Source of the DNA: a virus
Length of the DNA stretch: 27,592 nt
Direction: 5' to 3' (one strand)
Virus record (IMG/VR): IMGVR_UViG_3300010370_000187
Coordinates: 1-27,592 of that record
The notes under the pieces were generated by a model, which was not told where the DNA came from, made no database searches, and saw only the letters and a program-made list of their open reading frames with translations. A program made the position numbers and the translations under genes. How positions within the stretch are numbered: position 1 is the first letter of the stretch; each line of letters starts with the position of its first letter. Positions 8,763 through 14,586 of this stretch are shown piece after piece.

Positions 8763-8806
8763 GGTCCGCGGTCCTCGAGAAATGACTAACCCATTCTACA
8801 GATTGC

Positions 8807-10270
8807 CTAGTAATACTCAACAGGCGCAACATCCGGCTCCGACGCGTCCTCCTCATCATCCGCCAAAGCAATAAAGTTGCCCTGCCTGAACCGCATCCAC
8901 GCCATCACCGCCGAGTCCACCTGGTCATCGTGCGCGCCCACCGGAAACGCCGCACACTCCTCCACCAACTCCTGCGCCCAATCAAAATTCTCGGGATACC
9001 AAATCATCCCCGACTCCAACATCGGCGCAACCGCATTGGCCCGACTAATCTTGTCCGTCCCAGTCCGCCGCCCACCCGGCGAATACATCGTCACAGGAAT
9101 CCCCATCTTGCGCAACTCCTGCTGCAACGGCGTCCCCGTCGCCTTGGCCTCAATCAACACACTATCGGGCTTCCAATAACGATACTCGTCCCGCGCAACG
9201 CGTTTGAGCTCAGGAAAATCCCACCGGCCACGCTTTACATTCAACAAAATCAAATTTGGACCAGAATCCGCATTCGGATAAAACACCCCCCAGGTGCTGA
9301 CAACCGAAAAATCAGCAGTTTCTTTCTTTGAATACGCGGTATCGTAAGTTTGAATGATGTATTCGCACAGCGGCGGATCATCATGCTGCCACCGGCGCCA
9401 CCACTCCCGCTTCAAAATCGCTCCATCATCATTCGTCGGAACCTGCTGCCATTGCGCATTCCACTTCTTCAGGCCAATCGACAGTTTGACCTTTTCCAAC
9501 TCGTCCTTAGACCAAAATCCAGGCCACAAAGGATTACCAGACGGCAAAATCGCAGGAAATTCCAACAATTCCCACTGGTCCGCCTTCAAATTTCCCTGCT
9601 GGCGCAGTAAGCGCCCACTCAAATCATCGGTTTTCCAGCGAGTATTGATGACAATAATCGCCCCATTGGGCTGCAAACGCTGCCGCGGACCCGACGTGTA
9701 CCACTCAAACGTGTTTTCCATCGCCGTCTCAGACAAAGCATCCTGCTCATCCAAGATGTCGTCCAAAATCACAATGTCACCACCGCGGCCAGTCATCGCG
9801 CCGCCCTTACCAATAAAAAAGGCCTCCCCTCCCTGGGCCGTGTTCCACCGGCCGGCAGCCTTGGAGTCCGCAGACAGGGCCATGTTGGGGAACAATTCCT
9901 TGTATTTGTCGTCCTCCACAAGGTTACGAATCATGCGGCCAAACCGCTGGGCAAGTTCAGCGGTGTGAGAACCAACAATCAACTTGCTCTGGGGCCTCTT
10001 GCCCATCAAATACGCCGGGAAAAGATAACTTCCCATCTGCGACTTGCCATGCCGGGGCGGCATAGCAATCATCAGGCGCTTGCATTCACCCGTCACAACC
10101 CGGTCAAGAGCCTTTGCGATTCGACGATGATGCTCACCGACCAACATCTCAGGCCAAACATACTGGCAAAAACTGAGAAAGTCCGACGTTGCGCGCTCCT
10201 GGGCCTCCAAGAGCTTAAGTCGGAGCTGTAACCGGAGCCGTTCGGCTTCTACATCGTTAGGATTTTGCAT
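8807..10270 (-). CDS. terL: Terminase large subunit (ATPase and nuclease)
   Basis: 487 residues. The ATPase domain has Walker A in MPPRHGKSQ, Walker B in GGDIVILDDILDEQDA, and a coupling segment NTRWKTDDLSGRL. The C-terminal RNase H-like nuclease has DTAYSKKETADFSV, VLIEAKATG and HDDQVDSAVMAW, supplying acidic metal-binding residues. It powers DNA packaging at the portal and cuts the concatemer. It is the first gene of the virion operon. No Shine-Dalgarno is visible before the ATG at 10270, which is odd for this genome. The small subunit is not next to it but about 5.5 kb away. Confidence 0.95.
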   Translation of the reverse strand: MQNPNDVEAERLRLQLRLKLLEAQERATSDFLSFCQYVWPEMLVGEHHRRIAKALDRVVTGECKRLMIAMPPRHGKSQMGSYLFPAYLMGKRPQSKLIVGSHTAELAQRFGRMIRNLVEDDKYKELFPNMALSADSKAAGRWNTAQGGEAFFIGKGGAMTGRGGDIVILDDILDEQDALSETAMENTFEWYTSGPRQRLQPNGAIIVINTRWKTDDLSGRLLRQQGNLKADQWELLEFPAILPSGNPLWPGFWSKDELEKVKLSIGLKKWNAQWQQVPTNDDGAILKREWWRRWQHDDPPLCEYIIQTYDTAYSKKETADFSVVSTWGVFYPNADSGPNLILLNVKRGRWDFPELKRVARDEYRYWKPDSVLIEAKATGTPLQQELRKMGIPVTMYSPGGRRTGTDKISRANAVAPMLESGMIWYPENFDWAQELVEECAAFPVGAHDDQVDSAVMAWMRFRQGNFIALADDEEDASEPDVAPVEYY

Positions 10271-10444
10271 GCGCAGCAGACCAAAAGGTTCTGAATTTTG
10301 CGAATATACCCCCAGGCATGCAATTTACAAAACAAGGGGGTGGGTTCTTGGCCCCCGGGGGGTCAAGTTTTCAAGGAGTTTTCCTTGGGCTAAAACTGGG
10401 CTACGGGCGGTTGCCGGCTCTGACGGTGTGTTTATGGCCCCCCC

Positions 10445-10513
10445 GGGGCTCCCTCTCCCCTCGGCCTCCGGCCGAGGAGGGAGCCCCGAGTCATAGGGAC
10501 GCCCTATGACTCG
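10445..10513. repeat. Two adjoining strong hairpins
   Basis: The first hairpin has an outer stem at 10445-10454/10478-10487 and an inner stem at 10459-10466/10470-10477, all perfect, with a 4-base bulge on one side. The second has a 12-bp perfect stem 10487-10498/10502-10513. They share one base and could stack. There is no T-tract on either strand, so they are not ordinary intrinsic terminators. Confidence 0.75.
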
Positions 10514-10561
10514 AGCAGAGGGATAGGCAAGGGGGCTATGCCAGCAGGAGGATGCGATAGG

Positions 10562-10591
10562 CAAAAGAAAAGCCCCGCGGGGTGCGGGGCT
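10562..10591 (-). terminator. Intrinsic terminator after the small-gene array
   Basis: Read on the minus strand, an 8-bp perfect GC-rich stem (AGCCCCGC with GCGGGGCT, loop ACCCC) is followed by TTTCTTTT. It lies about 40 bases past the stop of the gene at 10632, so it would end the array transcript before the late operon. A second 8-bp hairpin without T-tract precedes it (10600-10620). Confidence 0.75.
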
Positions 10592-10631
10592 CTGGGTGGC
10601 TGGGCGGCGCTACCGCCCAGTTGCTCGGTGG

Positions 10632-10898
10632 TCAGGTGCTTGCCTTCTGCTCCTGCTTTGCCTTGTAAGCCTCGTAACTGGCTTCGCTCTTGGCATGGGC
10701 GTCTGGTGTCAGCTCGAGGTCCTCGATCTGGACCTCGGGATTCTTGCTCAGGTCATACATGGACTTGTGCGTCTCATAGTTGTGGTATCCCTCGATTGTC
10801 TGCAATGTGGCAAGGAACCCCACCAATGCCTGGACATCCTTGATTGACATGGTGTCTGGAAGTGCAAACCTGATGTTGTTGACATGAAGCGTCTTCAT
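10632..10898 (-). CDS. Small early protein, unknown function
   Basis: 88 residues from the ATG at 10898. An in-frame GTG at 10901 is less likely, because the ATG keeps the AAGGA spacing of 7 bases seen in the neighbouring genes. The start MKTLHVNNIRFALPDTMSIK is beta-like, followed by VQALVGFLATLQTIEGYHNY, and the C-terminal half is charged and helical, ending KAKQEQKAST. It has no cysteines, signal or membrane segment. It has its own promoter and stem-loop leader and is followed by a terminator, so it looks like a single-gene unit. Family not recognised. Confidence 0.7.
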   Translation of the reverse strand: MKTLHVNNIRFALPDTMSIKDVQALVGFLATLQTIEGYHNYETHKSMYDLSKNPEVQIEDLELTPDAHAKSEASYEAYKAKQEQKAST

Positions 10899-10901
10899 CA
10901 C

Positions 10902-10979
10902 TCTATCCTTTCTTGGGTTGTCGCTGTAGCGGGTGCTACAGCGGGTTTGATTTTAGTCCACGCTGACTGTGAAAGTCAA
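10902..10979 (-). promoter_or_regulatory. Early-array promoter and stem-loop leader 1
   Basis: On the minus strand: -35 TTGACT (10979-10974), an 18-base spacer, and -10 TAAAAT (10955-10950). Next come a 9-bp perfect stem-loop (10922-10943, loop gggt) and the AGAAAGGATAG leader before the ATG at 10898. The -35 box lies inside the 3' coding end of the upstream gene at 10953. Confidence 0.7.
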
Positions 10980-11234
10980 ATCATTTCTCACAGTCTCCCT
11001 GACCAGGTCCCTCAAGTGGTCCGAGTTATCGAGGGTCTCCCTAACCGCGTCCTCGAGGTCGAGGTTGTTCTCCACCCAATCCTCGATCCTTGAGTCGAGG
11101 AGTGAGTCCATCCAGTTCTCCACCCGGGCATCAATTGCCTCGCGGCTGAGTTTTTCAAAAACCTTGTCAGCGACATCCTTGACCAGTTTGTCATAGAGGC
11201 CTCCGACAATCGTGAGGAATTCTGCTTGGTCCAT
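10953..11234 (-). CDS. Small acidic helical early protein, unknown function
   Basis: 93 residues, MDQAEFLTIVGGLYDKL onward. It is strongly acidic and helical, with two similar stretches (ARVENWMDSLLDSRIEDWVE) that suggest a short internal duplication or amphipathic repeat. The C terminus LTFTVSVD is beta-like. The ribosome-binding leader AGAAAGGAATAGAGA differs from its neighbours by one inserted base. Its 3' end contains the promoter of the next gene. Acidic helical early proteins of phages are often inhibitors of host enzymes or DNA mimics; that is only a possibility here. Confidence 0.7.
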   Translation of the reverse strand: MDQAEFLTIVGGLYDKLVKDVADKVFEKLSREAIDARVENWMDSLLDSRIEDWVENNLDLEDAVRETLDNSDHLRDLVRETVRNDLTFTVSVD

Positions 11235-11337
11235 TCTCTATTCCTTTCTGCGCCGCACCATGCGACATTAGTAATGTCCCACAATTGTCCAGGCGGCGCA
11301 ATTGAATTGTTGCTATCAGGGGCTTGCCCCTGATAGC
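11235..11337 (-). promoter_or_regulatory. Early-array promoter and leader 2
   Basis: On the minus strand: TTGCGC (11301-11296), a 17-base spacer containing ACAATTGT, and GACATT (11278-11273). A short dyad GACATT/AATGTC and the AGAAAGGAATAG leader follow before the ATG at 11234. Upstream of the promoter lies an 11-bp perfect hairpin (11312-11337, loop cttg). The box match is weaker than in leader 1, but spacing and placement repeat. Confidence 0.55.
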
Positions 11338-11366
11338 AGGGGCTCATGCCAGCCGCCCGGTCTGGC

Positions 11367-11621
11367 TTAGATGCTTAGCCTGACGAACCGAGTTCCGTCG
11401 GTTGTCCTGAAAAGGGAAAGCGTGCCCGGAACGGGCACGACGGGATAGACAACGGCGGCAATGACGCCGTCTTGGTCCCGGTAGATGTTCAGGTCATACT
11501 GCCCGTTCCACTCGATCCACTCATCCGGATCGAGAAGCTCTTCTGTCATCCCGGCGATGATGCGCCGGGCGAGGTCCTGCAATTGAACTAGCACGGGCTC
11601 GGGTATGGTGAATTGACTCAT
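11367..11621 (-). CDS. Small early protein, unknown function
   Basis: 84 residues starting MSQFTIPEPVLVQLQDLARR. A short helical N-terminal part is followed by a likely beta sheet (WNGQYDLNIYRDQDGVIAAV, then LSLFRTTDGTRFVRL). Its AGGATAGAGCC leader lies within the last codons of the upstream gene, and the two genes overlap by 4 bases, so they are translated as a pair. No catalytic motif seen and family not recognised. Confidence 0.68.
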   Translation of the reverse strand: MSQFTIPEPVLVQLQDLARRIIAGMTEELLDPDEWIEWNGQYDLNIYRDQDGVIAAVVYPVVPVPGTLSLFRTTDGTRFVRLSI

Positions 11622-11770
11622 GGCTCTATCCTGATGAAAAGCGTTCCACGCCCCTCATACGGGTAATCCGTTGCACGGGACCGGGCATCGTCCCGGTCCC
11701 GTGCCCAGATGGGGCACCTCAAGAAAGCCCCGCTGATCTCGCATCTGTAGACCGCATAGTAAATTCTCAT
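11618..11770 (-). CDS. 50-residue early protein, unknown function
   Basis: 50 residues from the ATG at 11770, which carries the full AGAAAGGATAGAGCC leader. A longer open frame runs upstream but has no such site and would cross the promoter. The sequence starts MRIYYAVYRCEISGAFLRCP, has two cysteines, and ends in GRGTLFIRIEP. It overlaps the downstream gene by 4 bases. Not recognised. Confidence 0.65.
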   Translation of the reverse strand: MRIYYAVYRCEISGAFLRCPIWARDRDDARSRATDYPYEGRGTLFIRIEP

Positions 11771-11848
11771 GGCTCTATCCTTTCTGCGCCGCATCGTGCG
11801 ACAGGGATACTGTCCCACAATTGTCCAGGCGGCGCAATTGGATTTTTT
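11771..11848 (-). promoter_or_regulatory. Early-array promoter and leader 3
   Basis: On the minus strand: an A6 tract (11848-11843), TTGCGC (11837-11832), a 17-base spacer with ACAATTGT, GACAGT (11814-11809), then a GACAG/CTGTC dyad and AGAAAGGATAGAGCC before the ATG at 11770. A stretch of 27 bases over the -35 and spacer is identical to leader 2. Confidence 0.6.
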
Positions 11849-11855
11849 CGATCGG

Positions 11856-11886
11856 GGCATGAGCCCCGATAGTCGGGGCTCATGCC
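11856..11886. repeat. 14-bp perfect inverted repeat after the Api92-like gene
   Basis: The arms at 11856-11869 and 11873-11886 pair perfectly around tag. The right arm with its flank (11863-11889) recurs at 12580-12606, with a diverged copy near 11328-11354. No T-tract follows on the minus strand, so termination is uncertain. Confidence 0.75.
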
Positions 11887-11892
11887 AGCGGG

Positions 11893-12483
11893 TCAGCCGC
11901 CCAGTCCGCACGGATACATCTCGGTGGGGATCGGGTCCCGGATAAGGGTGTTGAGGGAGGCGAATGTCCGCTCTACAACCTCGTAGTCGTCGAGCCCATG
12001 GCTCTCGTCATCGTCCCGGTTACCCCACTCGATCTTGATCGCCAGTTCCTCGCCATTGCGCCAGAAGCCAGCAAAGTCGCAGCCCTGTTCTGCGAAAGTG
12101 GCAAGGACATCGAACCCTAACTCCCGCAGGCGGGAGTAGATGCCCATGGGGGGTGACCAGGCGGTCTGGAATTCGGTGGTCAGGGTATCGCCCTCCCGTT
12201 CGACACCCAGATTTTCGGAGCGCCATTTCGTGCCCCAGTTGTTGAGCGACCAGTCATACCAGTCAGCCGCTCCGAAGAGCTCGATAAACTTGGCGGCTAC
12301 CTCTGGGTCCTGCTCGGGAGCGTTCCGCTCCCGAAGAGCCTCGGGCATCGGGTGGATGACCTCAAAAGCGTGATTGGGTCCGTGCTCCCCTTCAGCAAAC
12401 CCCGCCTCGAGGCGGGGCAGCAGCGCTCTGGCGGCATCCGTCGTTGCAATAATCCGGAGCCGGTTTTCGCACCAGTTTGGCAT
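11893..12483 (-). CDS. YubB/Api92-like protein (ferredoxin-like domain)
   Basis: 196 residues beginning MPNWCENRLRI, the signature start of the family, then a FEVIHPMPEAL segment, DWYDWSLNNWGTKWRSENLG and FQTAWSPPMGIYSRL. These match what I know of the Api92/YubB family found on phages and plasmids. The N-terminal MPNWC, the Asn-Trp-Gly-Thr-Lys-Trp core and the Thr-Ala-Trp-Ser-Pro-Pro motif are all present, so it looks intact. The biochemical function of the family is unknown. It has its own promoter and hairpin leader and is transcribed alone. Confidence 0.8.
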   Translation of the reverse strand: MPNWCENRLRIIATTDAARALLPRLEAGFAEGEHGPNHAFEVIHPMPEALRERNAPEQDPEVAAKFIELFGAADWYDWSLNNWGTKWRSENLGVEREGDTLTTEFQTAWSPPMGIYSRLRELGFDVLATFAEQGCDFAGFWRNGEELAIKIEWGNRDDDESHGLDDYEVVERTFASLNTLIRDPIPTEMYPCGLGG

Positions 12484-12565
12484 GATCTATCCTTTCTTGG
12501 GTTACGGCACAGCGCCGTGGCATAAATGTGCCACGGCGCTGTGGGCGGGGTCAAGAGAATTTTTT
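12484..12565 (-). promoter_or_regulatory. Early-array promoter and leader 4
   Basis: On the minus strand: an A6 tract (12565-12560), TTGACC (12554-12549), an 18-base spacer, and CACATT (12530-12525). A long perfect 15-bp hairpin (12508-12543, 6-base loop) has one arm inside the spacer and its loop over the -10. The AGAAAGGATAGATC leader follows. Because the dyad covers the promoter, it could be an operator as well as an RNA hairpin. Confidence 0.65.
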
Positions 12566-12570
12566 CTATT

Positions 12571-12597
12571 GAAAAATAAGCCCCGATAGTCGGGGCT
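12571..12597 (-). terminator. Intrinsic terminator of the DDIPF-protein unit
   Basis: On the minus strand AGCCCCGA pairs with TCGGGGCT around CTA, followed by TATTTTTC. It lies just past the stop at 12609 and before the promoter of the next gene. Confidence 0.8.
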
Positions 12598-12608
12598 CAT
12601 GCCAGCAC

Positions 12609-12845
12609 CTAAAAGGGGATGTCATCCTCCCAGTCCGGGCTGCGCTCGAAACTGCGAAGTTCAGCCTGCTCGAGTTCCTCGATAACTGTGTTGAGCAGGA
12701 CCAATGCAGCGGTGTAGACCGCAATGCCGGCTGAGCCGCCGGCAGCGGACGCCATGGTGCCCACATACTCGAGGGCTTCGGGGACCGAAGCCCTCGAGGC
12801 GAACATGGGCTGCCGATATCGGCTGATGGGGGTCAAGTCGCTCAT
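12609..12845 (-). CDS. Small early protein with an SSB-like C-terminal tip (DDIPF)
   Basis: 78 residues. The last residues are DWEDDIPF, the same tip as bacterial SSB (E. coli SSB ends DDDIPF). The rest is not an OB fold: it starts MSDLTPISRYRQPMFASR, has an Ala/Gly-rich helix (TMASAAGGSAGIAVYTAALV) and an acidic helix before the tip. It overlaps the upstream gene by 4 bases (ATGA), so the two are coupled, and a terminator follows. The SSB tip is known to recruit host repair and replication proteins such as RecQ, ExoI and PriA. A decoy or recruiter function is my inference. Confidence 0.7.
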   Translation of the reverse strand: MSDLTPISRYRQPMFASRASVPEALEYVGTMASAAGGSAGIAVYTAALVLLNTVIEELEQAELRSFERSPDWEDDIPF

Positions 12846-13024
12846 GCTGCCCCCTGCCGGTCCAATGGGTCAATGACATTGAGGTCCAGAAACTTCGGGC
12901 TCCACTGGTCCACCGGCAGCGCCGGGTTCAACGCGTAGCGCTCATCCCCCAACCACACAAGCACCTCGGCGTCCAAATTTATGCCAGGGGCGGAAAGCAA
13001 AGTAATCAATTCCTGCACTCTCAT
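12842..13024 (-). CDS. 60-residue conserved phage protein, unknown function
   Basis: Starts MRVQELITLLSAPGINLDAE and continues with VLVWLGDERYALNPALPVDQ, similar to many small phage proteins with an ELI-L-L start and a beta strand after a conserved Asp-Ala-Glu-Val. The leader is AGAAAGGAGAGAGCG. First gene of a two-gene unit with the DDIPF protein. Function unknown. Confidence 0.7.
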   Translation of the reverse strand: MRVQELITLLSAPGINLDAEVLVWLGDERYALNPALPVDQWSPKFLDLNVIDPLDRQGAA

Positions 13025-13104
13025 CGCTCTCTCCTTTCTGATGTCGCACCATGCGACACCGCTACTGTCGCACGGACCGGGGTCCGTGGCAAGTGAAATT
13101 TTTT
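13025..13104 (-). promoter_or_regulatory. Early-array promoter and leader 5
   Basis: On the minus strand: an A6 tract (13104-13099, overlapping the previous stop codon), TTGCCA (13092-13087), a 17-base spacer, and GACAGT (13069-13064). The spacer is filled by the palindrome CACGGACC-GG-GGTCCGTG (13071-13088). A 7-bp dyad TGCGACA/TGTCGCA (13052-13072) follows, then the AGAAAGGAGAG leader. Confidence 0.65.
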
Positions 13105-13306
13105 AATTGACCCGGCGCTCCCGATAGCGGGTGACAGCGTCCAAGTGGGGCTCCGCGTGGGAGCCCCACCCGAACAAGCGCACCCCATCCGGGTGATACA
13201 CCCGGGTGCGGGTATACATCTCCCGGGCTTGGCGCTCGCTCAGCGAGCGCCACTCGATCCGTTGTCCGGAGTCCGTCTCCAGCCAAAAGCGATAGCGGCG
13301 CTCCAT
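13103..13306 (-). CDS. 67-residue basic early protein, unknown function
   Basis: MERRYRFWLETDSGQRIEWR onward; Arg-rich, ending RYRERRVN, with a central SLSERQAREMYTRTRVYHP helix. The start has GAGGGGG from the last codons of the DUF932 gene, whose stop is 2 bases upstream, so it is probably co-translated with it. No family recognised. Confidence 0.68.
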   Translation of the reverse strand: MERRYRFWLETDSGQRIEWRSLSERQAREMYTRTRVYHPDGVRLFGWGSHAEPHLDAVTRYRERRVN

Positions 13307-13308
13307 GG

Positions 13309-14271
13309 TTACACCCCCTCGGCCAGCAGGTCAACAGCGCGCTGTTTCATCGCGGCGCCCGTGCCGAACCATGCGCTCTCGAGCCGCGTGTTATCGCTGC
13401 GGCCGCGCTCATGGTCCACCAACTGGGTCACAGCGTTGAGCATGGCCCAACGGGTCCCGGCCACGCCCGGGATGTCCGCGCCAATGGCCGCGCCATTGAA
13501 CAGCTGCAGCACCCGCTTGTAAGCCTTGGTGTCCTGAATCTCGAGCCGGCCGCTGTGGTAGGGCTCGAGCAGCGCCCGAACAAATTCGTCCGCCTGGCCC
13601 TCGCTCATGGGCGCCGCGGCCAGGGACCGGGACTGGACCAAGAAGCGCTCCCAAGAATTCGCCACAATGCCCAATTGCAGCCGCACCTCGTCCGCATCGA
13701 ATCGCTCGCTGTGCAACACGCGCACCGCGCCGCTGCCCTCGCCCAGCGCCCGAACAATAGTGTTATTGCACACCACGCGGACATCCGTCAGTTTCGCCAC
13801 CGTGGCCATGGTCCCGTCATAACTAGTCCCGAACAGAAGATACGGCCGAACGGTGTCCCCGTTCACAATTTCCGCGCCTTCCGAAACCCGGGCCAGGGCC
13901 CACACCCGGCGGCCATCGCTCAGCGCGCCAGCCGTCTCGAGCTCGAACCCGCCCAGCTCCCCCAGCCGGCGGAAAAAATCCATCACTTCCGCCGGCTGCA
14001 CCACGCGGTAACCGTCCGAAACCACGGCCAGCGGTGCACCGGTGTCGGACCGGTGCAGGACCTTGCGCAGCGGCCAGCGCTGCAGTTCCGTGCTCGCGGG
14101 GCTCTGATACAGCACCGGGGACTCCAGCACCGTATACCCCAGCCGGGCGGCCGCGGTCCATTGTTCAATTGACGCACCGGGCTGCAATTGCGCACCCAGC
14201 CCGTGCCAGGGAGCGCGCCCGACATAAGCCATCGCAGCCGCGCCCGTAGTCGTGTCAATCATGTGTGCCAT
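13309..14271 (-). CDS. DUF932 phage/plasmid-like protein
   Basis: 320 residues. The N terminus (AYVGRAPWHGLGAQL) is the usual start of the DUF932 family, which is found on phages and plasmids. It is followed by GAPLAVVSDGYRVVQPAEVM and GTSYDGTMATVAKLTDVRVV with CNNTIVRAL. These are the family's hallmark blocks, and the length is close to typical, so the gene looks complete. Its molecular role is not established. The leader AGAGAGGATAGAGAT is a slight variant of the array consensus, and the promoter has long palindromes upstream. It heads a two-gene unit with the small basic gene at 13103. GC content is high compared with the late genes. Confidence 0.85.
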   Translation of the reverse strand: MAHMIDTTTGAAAMAYVGRAPWHGLGAQLQPGASIEQWTAAARLGYTVLESPVLYQSPASTELQRWPLRKVLHRSDTGAPLAVVSDGYRVVQPAEVMDFFRRLGELGGFELETAGALSDGRRVWALARVSEGAEIVNGDTVRPYLLFGTSYDGTMATVAKLTDVRVVCNNTIVRALGEGSGAVRVLHSERFDADEVRLQLGIVANSWERFLVQSRSLAAAPMSEGQADEFVRALLEPYHSGRLEIQDTKAYKRVLQLFNGAAIGADIPGVAGTRWAMLNAVTQLVDHERGRSDNTRLESAWFGTGAAMKQRAVDLLAEGV

Positions 14272-14363
14272 ATCTCTATCCTCTCTCAGTTACGCCCGGC
14301 CACCGCGGCCCGGCATGGTTCGAATTCTCCACGGTCCGCGGACCGTGGTCCATTTGATTTTTT
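14272..14363 (-). promoter_or_regulatory. Early-array promoter and leader 6
   Basis: On the minus strand: an A6 tract (14363-14358), TGGACC (14352-14347), a 17-base spacer, GAGAAT (14329-14324), then the leader before the ATG at 14271. The spacer is almost entirely a perfect 20-base palindrome. Confidence 0.6.
14329..14348. repeat. Perfect 20-base palindrome in the promoter spacer
   Basis: CCACGGTCCGCGGACCGTGG equals its own reverse complement. It covers the space between the -35 and -10 boxes, a classic operator position, though no regulator is identified. Confidence 0.85.
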
Positions 14364-14365
14364 CA

Positions 14366-14385
14366 ATGGGCCCCGCGGGGCCCAT
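14366..14385. repeat. Second perfect 20-base palindrome
   Basis: ATGGGCCCCGCGGGGCCCAT equals its own reverse complement. It lies just upstream of the A-tract of the same promoter and could be an operator or the base of a terminator-like hairpin without a T-tract. Confidence 0.85.
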
Positions 14386-14520
14386 AGCCCCCCAGGATTC
14401 AAGCACCGCGGCCCAGGGACCGGGGGCCTGGTTTCCCGTGGCTGTTCTAACCGGGGACACCTATGCAAAAACCGCATAAGGGCCCACGGACCACACTAAT
14501 GCGGACCCTTGGGGTTAACA

Positions 14521-14586
14521 CTAGCCCGGGTCGATCTTATCCATGAGCCACCACATGGCCAGAAAAAACACTATTACGAGCAGCAT
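14521..14586 (-). CDS. 21-residue membrane micropeptide candidate
   Basis: An ATG at 14586 overlaps the stop of the upstream gene (TAATG), with GGGAG 8 bases before it. It encodes 21 residues: 12 strongly hydrophobic ones (MLLVIVFFLAMW) followed by a short charged tail. The hydrophobic run plus tail suits a single membrane helix. It is too short for gene finders, and its existence rests on coupling and hydrophobicity alone. Confidence 0.4.
   Translation of the reverse strand: MLLVIVFFLAMWWLMDKIDPG

Larger units (their letters stand above)
10271..10631. other. Non-coding structured region upstream of terL
   Basis: About 360 bases without a credible gene. The region holds a nested hairpin at 10445-10487 (outer 10 bp, inner 8 bp) directly followed by a 12-bp perfect hairpin at 10487-10513 with loop acg. 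Near the right end are a minus-strand terminator and another 8-bp hairpin (10600-10620). On the minus strand, TATATT at about 10305-10310 could be a -10 box for terL, but no good -35 matches it. A TTGACC followed by a CCCCGGGGG block lies near 10354-10376. The role could be late-promoter control, RNA processing or packaging-site structure; the sequence does not decide. Confidence 0.5.

Noticed and set aside
10325-10564. 79-residue minus-strand open frame in the structured gap
   Set aside because: Pro/Gly/Arg-rich, made of hairpin sequence, with no ribosome-binding site and no family features.
11312-11337. Intrinsic terminator
   Set aside because: The 11-bp hairpin is perfect but has no T-tract on either strand; kept only as part of leader 2.
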